Assembly (NCBI RefSeq): GCF_016741935.1
Contig: NZ_JAERRG010000005.1
Span: forward strand, 372,001 to 436,000
DNA from: Streptomyces endocoffeicus
GTDB taxonomy: Bacteria > Actinomycetota > Actinomycetes > Streptomycetales > Streptomycetaceae
Length of the DNA: 64,000 bases
Reading direction: 5' to 3'
The notes beneath the pieces were generated by a model. It worked only from the letters and a program-made list of their open reading frames with translations. It did no database searches and was not told the DNA's origin. Below, piece after piece: positions 1 through 8,746 of this stretch. Position 1 is the first letter of the stretch; every line of letters begins with the position of its first letter. The translations under genes and the position numbers were made by a program.

Positions 1-1522
1 TGTGCTCGTTGAACAGGGACACCGACCGGTACACCTGGTCCGCGCCGCCGCGGGCGGCGGTGGCCAGGTCGGCGGTGGGCCCCGCGGGGGAGGCCAGGGC
101 GGCGATGCCGTACAGCGTGGCGGCGTCGGTGACGGTGGACTGGGCGCGGCGCACCATGGCCTGGGGCCGGGCGCCCGAGCCGACGCCCTCGACCCACCAG
201 TCGCCCCAGTCGCCCTCGAAGGCGGGGATGGCGTCGCCGAGGCGGGCCTCGGCGTCGGTGAAGAAGTCGGTGTTGGTGGACAGCCGCAGCCTGGGGCTGT
301 CCCAGGTCTCGTTCCAGCGGCGTACGGTCTCGGCGAGGATCAGCCGCGGCGGCGCGTTGTCCCCGAAGTGGCCCTGCACCCTCAGGTGCAGCACGTCCCA
401 CGGGTAGGGCTCGCGCTCGCCCGGCGCGGGGGCCGGTGAGCCGAGGAGCTCGGGCGGGAACGGGTAGGGGTTGGTCGCGAGCGACGTCAGATAGGCGGGC
501 AGCAGGTCGTCCACCATGGCGTAGGAGGTGTCGAAGCCCAGCACGGGCCCCTCCATGTAGGCCAGGCCGTGGGGGCTGTCGGTCATCCACACCAGCACCT
601 CCTTGCCCGACGGGGCGCGCCACCGGAACAGGCGCGGCAGCCGTGCCCCGCCGTTGGTGGTGGGCACCGAGCGCCCGGCCCAGTTGTGCGCCACCGACAG
701 GTAGCGCACGCCCAGGGGGGACAGCGCGTCCGGCAGCCCGGCGACGGAGCCGGGCACGTCGGTCTGCATGGCCGAGCGGAAGTCGATCCCGTAGGTGTCC
801 CGCACCCGGCGGGCCGGCCGCAGCAGTTCGTGGAGTTCGTCGGTGGAGCAGGTGTCGCTGTGGAGGTTGTACGGCATGGCCGTCAGCTCGATCTGACCGG
901 CGCGGACCCGCTCGATGAACTCCGCGACCCGCTCCGGCGGCCGGACGGCGGCCCACTGCTCGAACGACCACAGCGACTCCACGGCCCACCGGAACCTGGC
1001 GTCGTCGGGCCAGCCGTCGGTGGTACGCGTCAGGTCGAGGCAGGAGTCGAGGAAGGCGACGTGTTCGCCGAGGACGGTGCCCTGCGGATCGGTGTAGCCG
1101 ATGTCCAGGTGCGAGTGGTGGACCAGGTGGATCGTCCAGTCCCGCGGCGGTTCCAGCGCGAAGGCGAGCACCGCCGAGGCGTCGCCGTTGCGGGCCTCGA
1201 TGCGCACGTCGCGGCGGTCGCGCTCCAGGGGGAGCATGAGGCGTGGTCCGCCGGGCGCGGGCAGCACCTCCACGGGCACCCGGCCACGGCCGGCGATCTC
1301 CGCCTCGAAGGTCCACTCGTCATGGCCAGGCGCGTCGCCGGAGATGAGGATGCGCACCCCGCGCCGGGCACCGGCGTCGTCGCGGCGTACGAGGTGTTCC
1401 GGCAGGGCCCGCAGTTCCGTGGTGCCGGCCCGCGCGGTGGCGGCGACGGCGAGGCCGATCATGCTCGTCCGGGCCTTGTCGGTGGACCAGCGGCGGTCGC
1501 GTACGAGGGCGCGCGTCGTCAT
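1..1522 (-). CDS. GH38-type alpha-mannosidase-like glycoside hydrolase (partial)
   Basis: Only the first ~507 residues are present; the gene continues past the left edge. The ATG at 1522 opens a frame with a HSHLDIGYTDP motif at residues 136-146, the metal-binding N-terminal signature of GH38 alpha-mannosidases. A QTDVPG motif about 110 residues later is the expected place of the catalytic Asp. About 130 residues precede the catalytic domain, which is longer than in minimal GH38 enzymes. No signal peptide is seen, so a cytoplasmic enzyme acting on imported manno-oligosaccharides is inferred. It is the last visible gene of the minus-strand ABC transporter unit, and the mannose-isomerase-like gene on the other arm supports a mannoside substrate. 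Linkage specificity cannot be told. Confidence 0.8.
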   Translation of the reverse strand, partial: MTTRALVRDRRWSTDKARTSMIGLAVAATARAGTTELRALPEHLVRRDDAGARRGVRILISGDAPGHDEWTFEAEIAGRGRVPVEVLPAPGGPRLMLPLERDRRDVRIEARNGDASAVLAFALEPPRDWTIHLVHHSHLDIGYTDPQGTVLGEHVAFLDSCLDLTRTTDGWPDDARFRWAVESLWSFEQWAAVRPPERVAEFIERVRAGQIELTAMPYNLHSDTCSTDELHELLRPARRVRDTYGIDFRSAMQTDVPGSVAGLPDALSPLGVRYLSVAHNWAGRSVPTTNGGARLPRLFRWRAPSGKEVLVWMTDSPHGLAYMEGPVLGFDTSYAMVDDLLPAYLTSLATNPYPFPPELLGSPAPAPGEREPYPWDVLHLRVQGHFGDNAPPRLILAETVRRWNETWDSPRLRLSTNTDFFTDAEARLGDAIPAFEGDWGDWWVEGVGSGARPQAMVRRAQSTVTDAATLYGIAALASPAGPTADLATAARGGADQVYRSVSLFNEH

Positions 1523-1560
1523 GTGTGTCTTCTCTCCCAGGGTGGTTCAGTGGTTCGTAT

Positions 1561-1660
1561 CAGGCCGTGGGCCGCGGGTTCAGGCCGTGGGCCGCGGGTT
1601 CGGGCCGTGGGCTGCGGGTTCGGGCCGTGAGCCGCGAGTTCAGGCCGTGAGCCGCAGGCT
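1561..1660. repeat. Five tandem copies of a 20-bp unit at the permease 3' end
   Basis: Units start at 1561, 1581, 1601, 1621 and 1641. The consensus on the plus strand is CAGGCCGTGGGCCGCGGGTT, with a few substitutions in the last three units. Unit five holds the stop region of the MalG-type permease (stop codon 1640-1642), so the array seems to have grown outward from the gene's last codons into the spacer before the hydrolase gene. There are no spacers between units. Confidence 0.9.
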
Positions 1661-2452
1661 GTTGACGAAGAAGCGCTGGAACACGAAGAAGAGGACCACG
1701 GTCGGCACCGAGGCGACGAGCGCGCCGGCGAGCACGACGGGCGGCCCCACCGTGGCGTAGTTGCCGTTGAGGTCGGCGAGGGTGGCCGTCACCGGCCGCA
1801 CGTTCGGGCTGAGCGACAGGGTGATGCCGAACAGCAGGTCGTTCCAGATCCAGGTGAACTGGAAGATGAACGCGGCCAGCAGCGCGTTCCTGGCCAGCGG
1901 CAGGTGGATCCGCAGGAACATCGACAGCCAGTTCACGCCGTCGAGCTGGGCCGCCTCGGAGATCTCCCGTGGCACGGTGAGCATGAAGTTGCGGTTGACG
2001 AAGAACGCGAAGGGGATCGTCAGCGCCACGTAGATCAGCAGCATGCCGTACTGGGTGTCGTAGAGGTCGGTGGTGGCGTACCCGCTGAACAGCGGGGACA
2101 GGAAGGTCTGGAGGGGCAGCACGGTGCCGATGAAGATGAACCAGAACCAGAGTCCGGGCCGCCGCACCGGCATCACGGTGACGGCGAACGAGGCGAGTGC
2201 CGCGATCACCACCGCCACCGCCGCGCCGATCACCGCGTAGAGCAGGGTGTTGAGCAGTCCCCGTCCGACGTCGGCGCTCTCGAACGCGGTGCGGATGTTC
2301 GCGAACAGCCCGGCGGAGGCGAACCACCACCGCGGGGATCCGGTGTACTGCTTCGCCGGGGTGAAGGCGTTGACGACGACCAGCCAGGTCGGCACCAGCC
2401 ACAGCACGGAGACCAGGGTGACCAGGACGCCGCGCGCCGTTCGGCCCGTCAT
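1640..2452 (-). CDS. Carbohydrate ABC transporter permease, MalG type
   Basis: 270 aa. Integral membrane half of a CUT1-family sugar importer. Starting from the ATG at 2452, which overlaps the upstream permease stop in an ATGA arrangement, there is an N-terminal membrane segment, several further hydrophobic segments, and the cytoplasmic EAA loop (EISEAAQLDG, about residue 170) that docks the ATPase. It is expected to pair with the adjacent MalF-type permease. No ATPase gene is in the operon; streptomycetes commonly share one (MsiK) among such transporters. The final codons lie inside a 20-bp tandem repeat array. Confidence 0.93.
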   Translation of the reverse strand: MTGRTARGVLVTLVSVLWLVPTWLVVVNAFTPAKQYTGSPRWWFASAGLFANIRTAFESADVGRGLLNTLLYAVIGAAVAVVIAALASFAVTVMPVRRPGLWFWFIFIGTVLPLQTFLSPLFSGYATTDLYDTQYGMLLIYVALTIPFAFFVNRNFMLTVPREISEAAQLDGVNWLSMFLRIHLPLARNALLAAFIFQFTWIWNDLLFGITLSLSPNVRPVTATLADLNGNYATVGPPVVLAGALVASVPTVVLFFVFQRFFVNSLRLTA

Positions 2453-3414
2453 ACGGCATCGCCCGACCGCTGCCGCACCTGTTGCCGCAGGTAGAGCCAG
2501 GAGGCGGCGATGACGACGACCGTCAGTACGACGGAGACCGCCGCGCCGTAGCCGTACCGGTTGAGGGTGAAGGTCTGCCGGTACATCGTCAGCGCGAGCG
2601 TCTCGGAGGCCGTTCCGGGGCCGCCCTGGCTGAGCAGCCACACGATGTCGAAGGTCTTGAGGCTGTTGACGATGGACATGCCCACCACCACGACGGTCAT
2701 CGGCCGCAGCTGCGGCACGATCACGCGCAGGAACAGCTGGAGACCCCGCGCGCCGTCGAGCCGGGCGGCCTCGATGGTGTCCGTGGGAATGGTCTGGAGC
2801 CCGATCAGGAACAGGATCAGCGAGGCCCCGGTCGCCTGCCATGTCGTCGCCACGATCATGACGAGGGTGTTCAACGGCCAGTGCAGCAGCCACTCCTGCT
2901 GCCAGCCGCCGAGCCCGACCGCGGCGAGCGTCTGGTTGACCGCCCCGTCGCTCCTCAGCAGGTACGTCCACAGCAGCGCCGTCGCCGAACCGGAGAGCGC
3001 GTACGGGATGACCACGGCGGTGCGGGCCACCGCGCCCCAGCGCATCGAGTGGGTCAGCACCGCGAGGAGCAGGCCCAGCAGCACGGGGAGGACCAGCGTG
3101 CCCACCACCCAGAGCACGGTGTTCAGCAGCGACCGGCCGAAGTCGGGGTCGGCGAACAGCGCGGTGTAGTTGGACAGGCCGACGAAGCGCGCGGTGATGC
3201 CGTTGTCGTCGAAGAGGCTGCGCCATGCGGTGCTCAGGAAGGGCACGACCAGAAGCAGCAGGACCAGCGCCACGGCGGGCGCCAGGAACGCGCCCACCCA
3301 GGCGGTGGCGCGGAAGCGGGCGGAGCGCGGATCGGGCACGGGGGGTTCGGGCCGGTGTGGCCCCGTTCGGCTGGCTGCCTCGTCGGCAGTGGTCAGGACG
3401 TCCACACCTTCCAC
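2449..3414 (-). CDS. Carbohydrate ABC transporter permease, MalF type
   Basis: 321 aa. Second membrane subunit of the CUT1 sugar importer. A ~35-residue hydrophilic N-terminus precedes the first strong membrane helix (FLAPAVALVLLLLVVPFL), and five further segments follow. The EAA loop reads IEAARLDGARG near residue 217. The ATG at 3414 overlaps the binding-protein gene by 22 nt. A GTG at 3405 is a possible alternative start. The gene is translationally coupled to the downstream MalG-type permease by ATGA. Family assignment is secure; the substrate is inferred only from neighbours. Confidence 0.93.
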   Translation of the reverse strand: MEGVDVLTTADEAASRTGPHRPEPPVPDPRSARFRATAWVGAFLAPAVALVLLLLVVPFLSTAWRSLFDDNGITARFVGLSNYTALFADPDFGRSLLNTVLWVVGTLVLPVLLGLLLAVLTHSMRWGAVARTAVVIPYALSGSATALLWTYLLRSDGAVNQTLAAVGLGGWQQEWLLHWPLNTLVMIVATTWQATGASLILFLIGLQTIPTDTIEAARLDGARGLQLFLRVIVPQLRPMTVVVVGMSIVNSLKTFDIVWLLSQGGPGTASETLALTMYRQTFTLNRYGYGAAVSVVLTVVVIAASWLYLRQQVRQRSGDAV

Positions 3415-4703
3415 TCCTTGTCGGCTCGGTGCTGCATGTTCGTCAGGGTCCGCGTCGCCGTCGCGGGGGTGGGGTCGATCATGAAGGCGCTCAGGTCCTG
3501 GACGTTCCCCTCAATCAGTACGGGCGGCGATGCCTCCCAGTAGCGGATGGCCTGCGTCGGCCGCTCCCGCCGCACCTGGGCGGCGACCTGGCGCACGGTG
3601 CCCACGTCCGGCACCACGCGCGGGTCGGCGGAGGTGTCCCGGAGGAATCCCGTCCACGCCGTCTGGACCGCCGGGTCGAGCCAGGCGCGGGCCACGGCGC
3701 GGGCGGCGTCGCGCTTGTGGGCGTTGGCCGACACCGCCAGCACACCGCTCTCCACGAGCACCGAGCGGTTGCCGCCGGGCGGCGTGGGCAGCAGGAACGC
3801 GCCGAGGTCGGCGTCCTTGACCCCGGCGTCGAGGAACGCCCCGGTGTTCCAGGTGCCGTAGAGACACATGGCGGTACGGCCCTGCGCGAACTGGCCCGGC
3901 ACGTCCGTGACCGAGGCGTCGGGCGAGGAGAACGCGCCCCGCCGGTACAGATCGCTCCACAGCGCCATCGCGCGTCGGCACACATCGTCGGTGTACGAGG
4001 CCCTGCCCGCCGTGAGATCGAGGTAGAAGCGGTGGTCGAGCCCGTTGACGAGCTGCTGGAACCAGATCGACGACTCCCAGGTGGTCGCGCCGGCGGAGGA
4101 GATCGGCGTGACCCCCTTGGCGTGGGCGGTGTCCACCACGTCGAGGAACTGCTGCCATGTCGTCGGCACGTCCACCCCGAGCCGCTTGAAGACGGTCCGG
4201 CTGTGGAAGACCACGTAGTACGACTTGTAGAGCGGAACGCCGTACTGCCTTCCCTCATGGCTGAAGGTCTCGCGCAACGCGGTGTCGTCGCTCCAGCCGC
4301 GCCGGGCCGCCTCGTCCCAGGCGTCGGTGACATCGGCGAGGATCCCGGCGCGGGCGATGTCGCGCAGCCGGTACCCGTTCCACCACTTGAGGAGATCCGC
4401 CGTGGAGTCGGTCCGCGCCGACATCCGCACGATCTGCTGATAGTTGCTGACGTTGGGAACCGCCCGCGGCGCGAGCCGGAAGCCGGACAGCGGCCGCAAC
4501 TTCCCGCCCGCCGCCCGGAAACCCGGCGACCAGGTGGGGTTGTCGTTGAACACCGAGACCACATCGGTGGGCGCGGGCCGGCTCATCGAACCTCGTGCGC
4601 ACGAGGTGAGGGCAAGAGTGGCGATGCCCGCGGAGGAGGCGGCCAGCATTCGGCGCCGACTCATCCCCTGCGGCATATCGATTGGTTTGTCGACCGACCC
4701 CAT
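3393..4703 (-). CDS. Sugar ABC transporter substrate-binding lipoprotein
   Basis: 436 aa. Extracellular solute-binding protein family 1. The N-terminus has a twin-arginine motif (SRRRM) followed by a hydrophobic stretch and a lipobox (LTSC, Cys about residue 34), so Tat export and lipid anchoring are expected. The mature part has the usual alternating pattern of a periplasmic-type binding fold (for example MALWSDLYRRGAF and FAQGRTAMCLYGTW). It is first in the minus-strand unit that continues with two permeases and the GH38-like hydrolase. The divergent promoter region to its right contains candidate LacI operators. A manno-oligosaccharide ligand is inferred from context only. Confidence 0.93.
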   Translation of the reverse strand: MGSVDKPIDMPQGMSRRRMLAASSAGIATLALTSCARGSMSRPAPTDVVSVFNDNPTWSPGFRAAGGKLRPLSGFRLAPRAVPNVSNYQQIVRMSARTDSTADLLKWWNGYRLRDIARAGILADVTDAWDEAARRGWSDDTALRETFSHEGRQYGVPLYKSYYVVFHSRTVFKRLGVDVPTTWQQFLDVVDTAHAKGVTPISSAGATTWESSIWFQQLVNGLDHRFYLDLTAGRASYTDDVCRRAMALWSDLYRRGAFSSPDASVTDVPGQFAQGRTAMCLYGTWNTGAFLDAGVKDADLGAFLLPTPPGGNRSVLVESGVLAVSANAHKRDAARAVARAWLDPAVQTAWTGFLRDTSADPRVVPDVGTVRQVAAQVRRERPTQAIRYWEASPPVLIEGNVQDLSAFMIDPTPATATRTLTNMQHRADKEWKVWTS

Positions 4704-4738
4704 CTGACCCCCTCGTCACGGAATCACCGACCTGGTAA

Positions 4739-4791
4739 GTTATCGGTAACGTACAGGCGTGCAGGTGGTTTGAAAAGAAGTCGCGTTAACG
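4739..4791. promoter_or_regulatory. Candidate LacI-family operators in divergent promoter region
   Basis: The 108-nt spacer between the divergent transporter and isomerase genes contains GTTATCGGTAAC at 4739-4750, an imperfect palindrome with GTTA/TAAC arms, and a perfect CGTTAACG at 4784-4791. A LacI-family regulator is encoded 1.8 kb downstream and would be the natural ligand. The assignment is inferred from position and symmetry. Confidence 0.45.
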
Positions 4792-4811
4792 TATCTCACG
4801 GGATTGGTGAC

Positions 4812-6635
4812 ATGGGCGAGAGTCCGCAGGTCAAGGTGAAGGCGCCACAGTACGATCCGACACCGTGCTATCCGGTCCTCGCCGACGCGGTCGCCGTCGG
4901 CTGGGCCGACGCGGCGGGGACGCTCCCGAAGGGGACCCGGGTCCTCGCCGTGGACGGCCCCGCGGTGCTGGACTGGGCCGCCGTCGCCGCCGGGCTGGGC
5001 GCGGCGTTCGGCGACGGCGGCATCCGGGTGGAGTTCGCGGACGTCCGGACGGCGGTGCGCGACTGGGAGACGGTGCGCGGCCTCACGGACTCCGACGAGC
5101 TGCGGGACGACCCCGATTTCGCGCGGCTGGCCGACGGCGACCTCTCCGACCTGATGGACCCACGGGCCCTGGCGGCGCTCGCTGACCTGGGCGGATCCGG
5201 TACGGGCGGCGTGGACGCGTCCGGCGCGGGGGGCTCCGGCCCGGCCGAGGGCGCCGTGGGCGCATCCGGTCCGGCCGGGGACGGCACGCTGCGCGTCCTG
5301 CTCGGGCCCGGCGCCGCGCTCGCGGACGCCGACGTCCTGTGGTGGGCCGACCTGCCGAAGCGGTACGCGGAGGCGGCGGTCAAGCACGGCCGGGGCCGCA
5401 ACCTCGCGGCGCCCGAGGGCGAGCCGCCGACCCTGCGCCGACTGCTCTACATCGACTGGCCGCTGCTCGACCGCCACCGCGACCACATGGCGGAGCGGAT
5501 CGACCGATGGATCGACGTTACCGATACCGTCGCCCCGACGTCGATCGGCGGGCACGCGCTGCGCGAGACCTGCCGGTCGCTCGCCGCCCGCCCCTTCCGC
5601 ACCCGGCCGACCTTCAACTCGACGCCGTGGGGCGGGCACTGGGCACAGGAGACGCTCGGTCACAACCCGGACGCGGAGAACACGGCTCTCGGCTACGAAT
5701 TGATCGCGCCGGAGAGCGGCGTCCTGCTCGGCGACGACGCCTCCAGGTGTGTGGAGGTGCCGTTCCAGCTCGTCGTCGCGCTCTCCCCGGTGGAGGTGCT
5801 CGGCCCGGCCGTGCACGAGATGTTCGGCACGTCGTTCCCGGTCCGCTTCGACTACCTCGACACCGTCCGCGGCGGCAATCTGTCGGTCCACTGCCATCCC
5901 AGGCCCGACGACATGCGCGACGTCTTCGGCTGGTCGTACACCCAGCACGAGACCTACTACCTGATGCACGCCGAGGAGCACGGCAAGGTCTTCCTCGGAC
6001 TGCGCGAGGACGCCGACGTCGAGGAGTTCCACCACAGCGCGCACGCCGCCGACGCGCACGGCACACCGTTCGACATCGAGCGGTATGTGCGGGTGTTCCC
6101 CGCCGAGGCCGGGCAGCTCTACCTGGTCCCGGCCGGTACGCCGCACGGCAGCGGCGAGGGCAATGTCGTCCTCGAAGTCAGCGCCACCCCCTATCTGTAC
6201 TCACTGCGGTTCTACGACTGGCTGCGGCGGGACGCGGCGGACCGGCAGCGTGCCGTGCACGTGGAGCACGCCTTCCGCAACCTCGACCCGGCGCGGTCCG
6301 GTGCCGCGGTCGCCCGCGAGCTGATCCAGCGGCCCCGGCCGCTGCGCGCGGGGGACGGCTGGCGGGAGGAGGTGCTGGGCGCGCTGCCGGCGATGTTCTT
6401 CCAGGTGCACCGGATCGCCGTCGAACCGGGCCGGGCCGCCGAGCAGCGCACCGACGGCCGCTTCCACGTGCTGACCGTCGTCGACGGGCAGGGCGCGGTC
6501 ATCACCACCGCCGCCGGGCACCGGCACTCCGTACACTATGCGGAAACTCTCGCAGTCCCGGCGTCCGTCACCGCCTACCACGTGCACAGTCAGGGGCCGG
6601 AGCCGGTCCGTCTGGTGAAGGCACAGGTGGTATGA
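4812..6635 (+). CDS. Class I mannose-6-phosphate isomerase-like protein, long form
   Basis: 607 aa from ATG 4812. The C-terminal ~380 residues resemble ManA-type cupin isomerases that interconvert mannose-6-P and fructose-6-P. Conserved stretches are RPTFNSTPWGG, LSVHCHPRPDD, a QHETYYLMHAEEHGK segment with likely metal ligands, and VPAGTPHGSG. A normal ManA is ~390 aa. Here an extra ~200-residue N-terminal part is present, containing a Gly/Ala/Ser-rich linker (about residues 135-160) and a segment (VLAVDGPAVLDWAAV) recalling sugar/uridine-kinase relatives without an intact P-loop. It overlaps the LacI gene by ATGA, so the two are co-translated. Fits conversion of imported, phosphorylated mannose to fructose-6-P. 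Confidence 0.8.
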   Translation: MGESPQVKVKAPQYDPTPCYPVLADAVAVGWADAAGTLPKGTRVLAVDGPAVLDWAAVAAGLGAAFGDGGIRVEFADVRTAVRDWETVRGLTDSDELRDDPDFARLADGDLSDLMDPRALAALADLGGSGTGGVDASGAGGSGPAEGAVGASGPAGDGTLRVLLGPGAALADADVLWWADLPKRYAEAAVKHGRGRNLAAPEGEPPTLRRLLYIDWPLLDRHRDHMAERIDRWIDVTDTVAPTSIGGHALRETCRSLAARPFRTRPTFNSTPWGGHWAQETLGHNPDAENTALGYELIAPESGVLLGDDASRCVEVPFQLVVALSPVEVLGPAVHEMFGTSFPVRFDYLDTVRGGNLSVHCHPRPDDMRDVFGWSYTQHETYYLMHAEEHGKVFLGLREDADVEEFHHSAHAADAHGTPFDIERYVRVFPAEAGQLYLVPAGTPHGSGEGNVVLEVSATPYLYSLRFYDWLRRDAADRQRAVHVEHAFRNLDPARSGAAVARELIQRPRPLRAGDGWREEVLGALPAMFFQVHRIAVEPGRAAEQRTDGRFHVLTVVDGQGAVITTAAGHRHSVHYAETLAVPASVTAYHVHSQGPEPVRLVKAQVV

Positions 6636-7654
6636 GCGCACATTCGGAGTCCGAACCGGCCCTGACCATGCGGGACGTGGCCGCGCGGCTCGGCGTCAGC
6701 CCGATGACGGTCTCCCGCGCGCTGCGCGGTCAGCGCGGCATCGGCGAGGCCACCCGCCAGCGGGTGCTCGCCGAGGTGGCGGCCCTCGGCTACCGCCCCA
6801 ACAAGCGGGCCCGAGAGCTGCGTTCGGGCGGCCCCAGCGAGCTCATCGGCCTGGTCGTGACCAACCTGGCGAACCCGTTCTACTCCCAACTCGCCGTGGG
6901 CCTCGAGCAGATCTGTGTGGGCTACGGCGCACGGGTCATGCTCGGCAGCACCGGGGAGGACCCGGCCACCGAACGGGAGGTGGTGGCCGACCTGGTGGAC
7001 CGCGGCGTGGACGGCCTGGTCGTCGCCCCCGCCGGGCACGACCACAGCCACCTCGGCGCCGAACGGCTGCGCGATCTCCCGGTGGTGCTCGCGGCCAGCC
7101 CGCCGATGGGCATCGACGTGGACTGCGTCCTGGTGGACGACTACGGCGGCACCCGGGACGCGTGCCGCCGCCTCGTGTCCCGCGGCCACCGGCGCATCGG
7201 CTTCCTCGGCCTGCCGCCGTCGCTGTGGACGGGCTCCGAGCGCTTCCGGGGCTACGCGGTGGCGCTGGAGGAGGCGGGCATCGCGCTCGACGAGCGGTAC
7301 ATCAGCCGGCACCGGGGCGACAGCGCGCTCGCGGAGGAGGCGGCGCGTGCCATGCTCGCCCTGCCGGACCCGCCGACCGCGCTGCTGACCGCCAACAACC
7401 GGAACACGGTGGGCGCGCTGCGTGCCCTGCGGGACCGTGCGCAGGACGAGGAGCCGGTCGCCCTCGCGGGCTTCGACGACATCGAACTCGCCGACATGCT
7501 GCACCTGCCGCTCACCGTCGTCTCCTACGACCCGGTCGAACTCGGCCGGGCCGCCGCGACGCTGCTGTTCGAGCGCCAGGCGAGCACCGCCCCGCAGCCG
7601 CCGCGCCGCGTGACCATCGCGACCACACTCGTCGACCATCCGGCACCGCGGTAG
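6632..7654 (+). CDS. LacI-family transcriptional regulator
   Basis: 340 aa. N-terminal helix-turn-helix and hinge (MRDVAARLGVSPMTVSRALR, residues ~13-32, then GYRPNKRARELRSG) followed by a periplasmic-binding-protein-like effector domain ending in the usual FDDIELADMLHLPLT segment. The start overlaps the isomerase stop (ATGA). Its likely targets are the palindromes in the 4704-4811 divergent spacer, where it would repress both arms until a mannose-derived ligand binds. The effector is not known from sequence. Confidence 0.93.
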   Translation: MSAHSESEPALTMRDVAARLGVSPMTVSRALRGQRGIGEATRQRVLAEVAALGYRPNKRARELRSGGPSELIGLVVTNLANPFYSQLAVGLEQICVGYGARVMLGSTGEDPATEREVVADLVDRGVDGLVVAPAGHDHSHLGAERLRDLPVVLAASPPMGIDVDCVLVDDYGGTRDACRRLVSRGHRRIGFLGLPPSLWTGSERFRGYAVALEEAGIALDERYISRHRGDSALAEEAARAMLALPDPPTALLTANNRNTVGALRALRDRAQDEEPVALAGFDDIELADMLHLPLTVVSYDPVELGRAAATLLFERQASTAPQPPRRVTIATTLVDHPAPR

Positions 7655-7660
7655 GCGCCG

Positions 7661-8656
7661 ATGACGGACACCGGAGGCCCTGCTGTGCCGCACCGACGCG
7701 CTGACGAGCCCTCCGTCGTGCCCGTCCTCGAAGTGGGCGGTTCCCATGTCACCGCGGCGGCCGTCGACCTCGACCGGGCCCGGATCGTCGACGGCACCAG
7801 GCGCCGCCTGCCACTGGCGCCCGGCCTTGGCCCCGAGGACTTCCTCACCGCGCTCGCCGAGACCGCCAACGGCGTGCTTTCCGGGCTTGCTGCGTCCTCT
7901 GTGTCCCCTGCGTCCTCGGCGACGGCCCTCGGCGCGCACGGGGTCCGCGGCACCTGGGGCATCGCGGTCCCGGGGCCGTTCGACTACGCGCGCGGCATCG
8001 CCCGCTACCACGGCGTCGGCAAGTTCGCCGCGCTGGACGGCCTCGCCGTCGGCGACCTCCTGACCCCCCGTCTGAACCCGCGCCCGGCCCGGCTGCGGTT
8101 CCTCAACGACGCCTCCGCCTTCGCGCTCGGCGCCCGGCACACGGCCCACGCGGAGAGCCGCCGCCTCGTCGCGGTCACCCTCGGTACGGGGGTCGGCTCC
8201 GCGTTCCTGGACCGCGGGGCGATTGTCGAGAACGACCCGCGCGTGCCGCCCGAGGGCCGCGTCGACCTGCTCACCGTCGACGGCCGTCCGCTGGAGGACA
8301 CGGTCTCCACCCGGGCGATGACCGCCCACTACACGGACCGCACCGGCCGTCCCGTCGACGGGCTGCGCGAACTGACGGCCCTCGCCGCCGTCGACGACAT
8401 CACCGCCCGCGACGTCATCACCTCGGCCCTGCGCGCCCTCGGCGCCGCCCTCGCCCCGTGGCTGACCGCCTTCGAGGCCGACACGGTCGTCTTCGGCGGC
8501 TCCATCACCGCCGCCTGGCCCCTGATAGGCCCACCCCTCACCGCCGGCCTCACCCACCACGACCCACGGCTCGCCCGCCTCACCCTGTCGGTACACGCCG
8601 ACGGCGAGGACCAGGCACTGCTGGGCGCGGCGGTGTTCGCGGCGCGGGGGGCGTAG
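7661..8656 (+). CDS. ROK-family sugar kinase-like protein
   Basis: 331 aa. ROK/ASKHA fold: an N-terminal phosphate-binding strand (VLEVGGSHVTAAAVD), the FLNDASAFALGA segment with the catalytic Asp, and the LGTGVGSAFLDRG glycine motif. The typical ROK zinc-binding Cys cluster (CGxxGC) is not evident; the region after the glycine motif reads VPPEGRVDLL. There is no DNA-binding domain, so kinase rather than regulator is the better call. It follows the LacI gene by 6 nt. Phosphorylation of mannose or a related hexose would link the transporter/hydrolase to the isomerase. Start chosen at ATG 7661. Confidence 0.85.
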   Translation: MTDTGGPAVPHRRADEPSVVPVLEVGGSHVTAAAVDLDRARIVDGTRRRLPLAPGLGPEDFLTALAETANGVLSGLAASSVSPASSATALGAHGVRGTWGIAVPGPFDYARGIARYHGVGKFAALDGLAVGDLLTPRLNPRPARLRFLNDASAFALGARHTAHAESRRLVAVTLGTGVGSAFLDRGAIVENDPRVPPEGRVDLLTVDGRPLEDTVSTRAMTAHYTDRTGRPVDGLRELTALAAVDDITARDVITSALRALGAALAPWLTAFEADTVVFGGSITAAWPLIGPPLTAGLTHHDPRLARLTLSVHADGEDQALLGAAVFAARGA

Positions 8657-8690
8657 CCGGACCGGCGGGCCAGCGGGAGAGCGGCGCGCA

Positions 8691-8725
8691 GAGGGGCGGG
8701 ACCCGGTGTGTGGGTCCCGCCCTTC
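8691..8725. terminator. Strong bidirectional hairpin between converging genes
   Basis: GGGCGGGACCC (8694-8704) pairs perfectly with GGGTCCCGCCC (8712-8722) around a 7-nt loop. It lies between the ROK gene and the beta-helix gene, which face each other, so it can stop transcription from both sides. A more perfect 14-bp version is at 12561-12595. Confidence 0.8.
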
Positions 8726-8746
8726 TTGGTCTTCGTGGTGGGCGGC

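Noticed and set aside
4740..8596. Long minus-strand open frames opposite the isomerase, LacI and ROK genes
   Set aside because: They are antisense to genes with clear family motifs, have no ribosome sites and unlikely compositions. They result from high GC at third positions.
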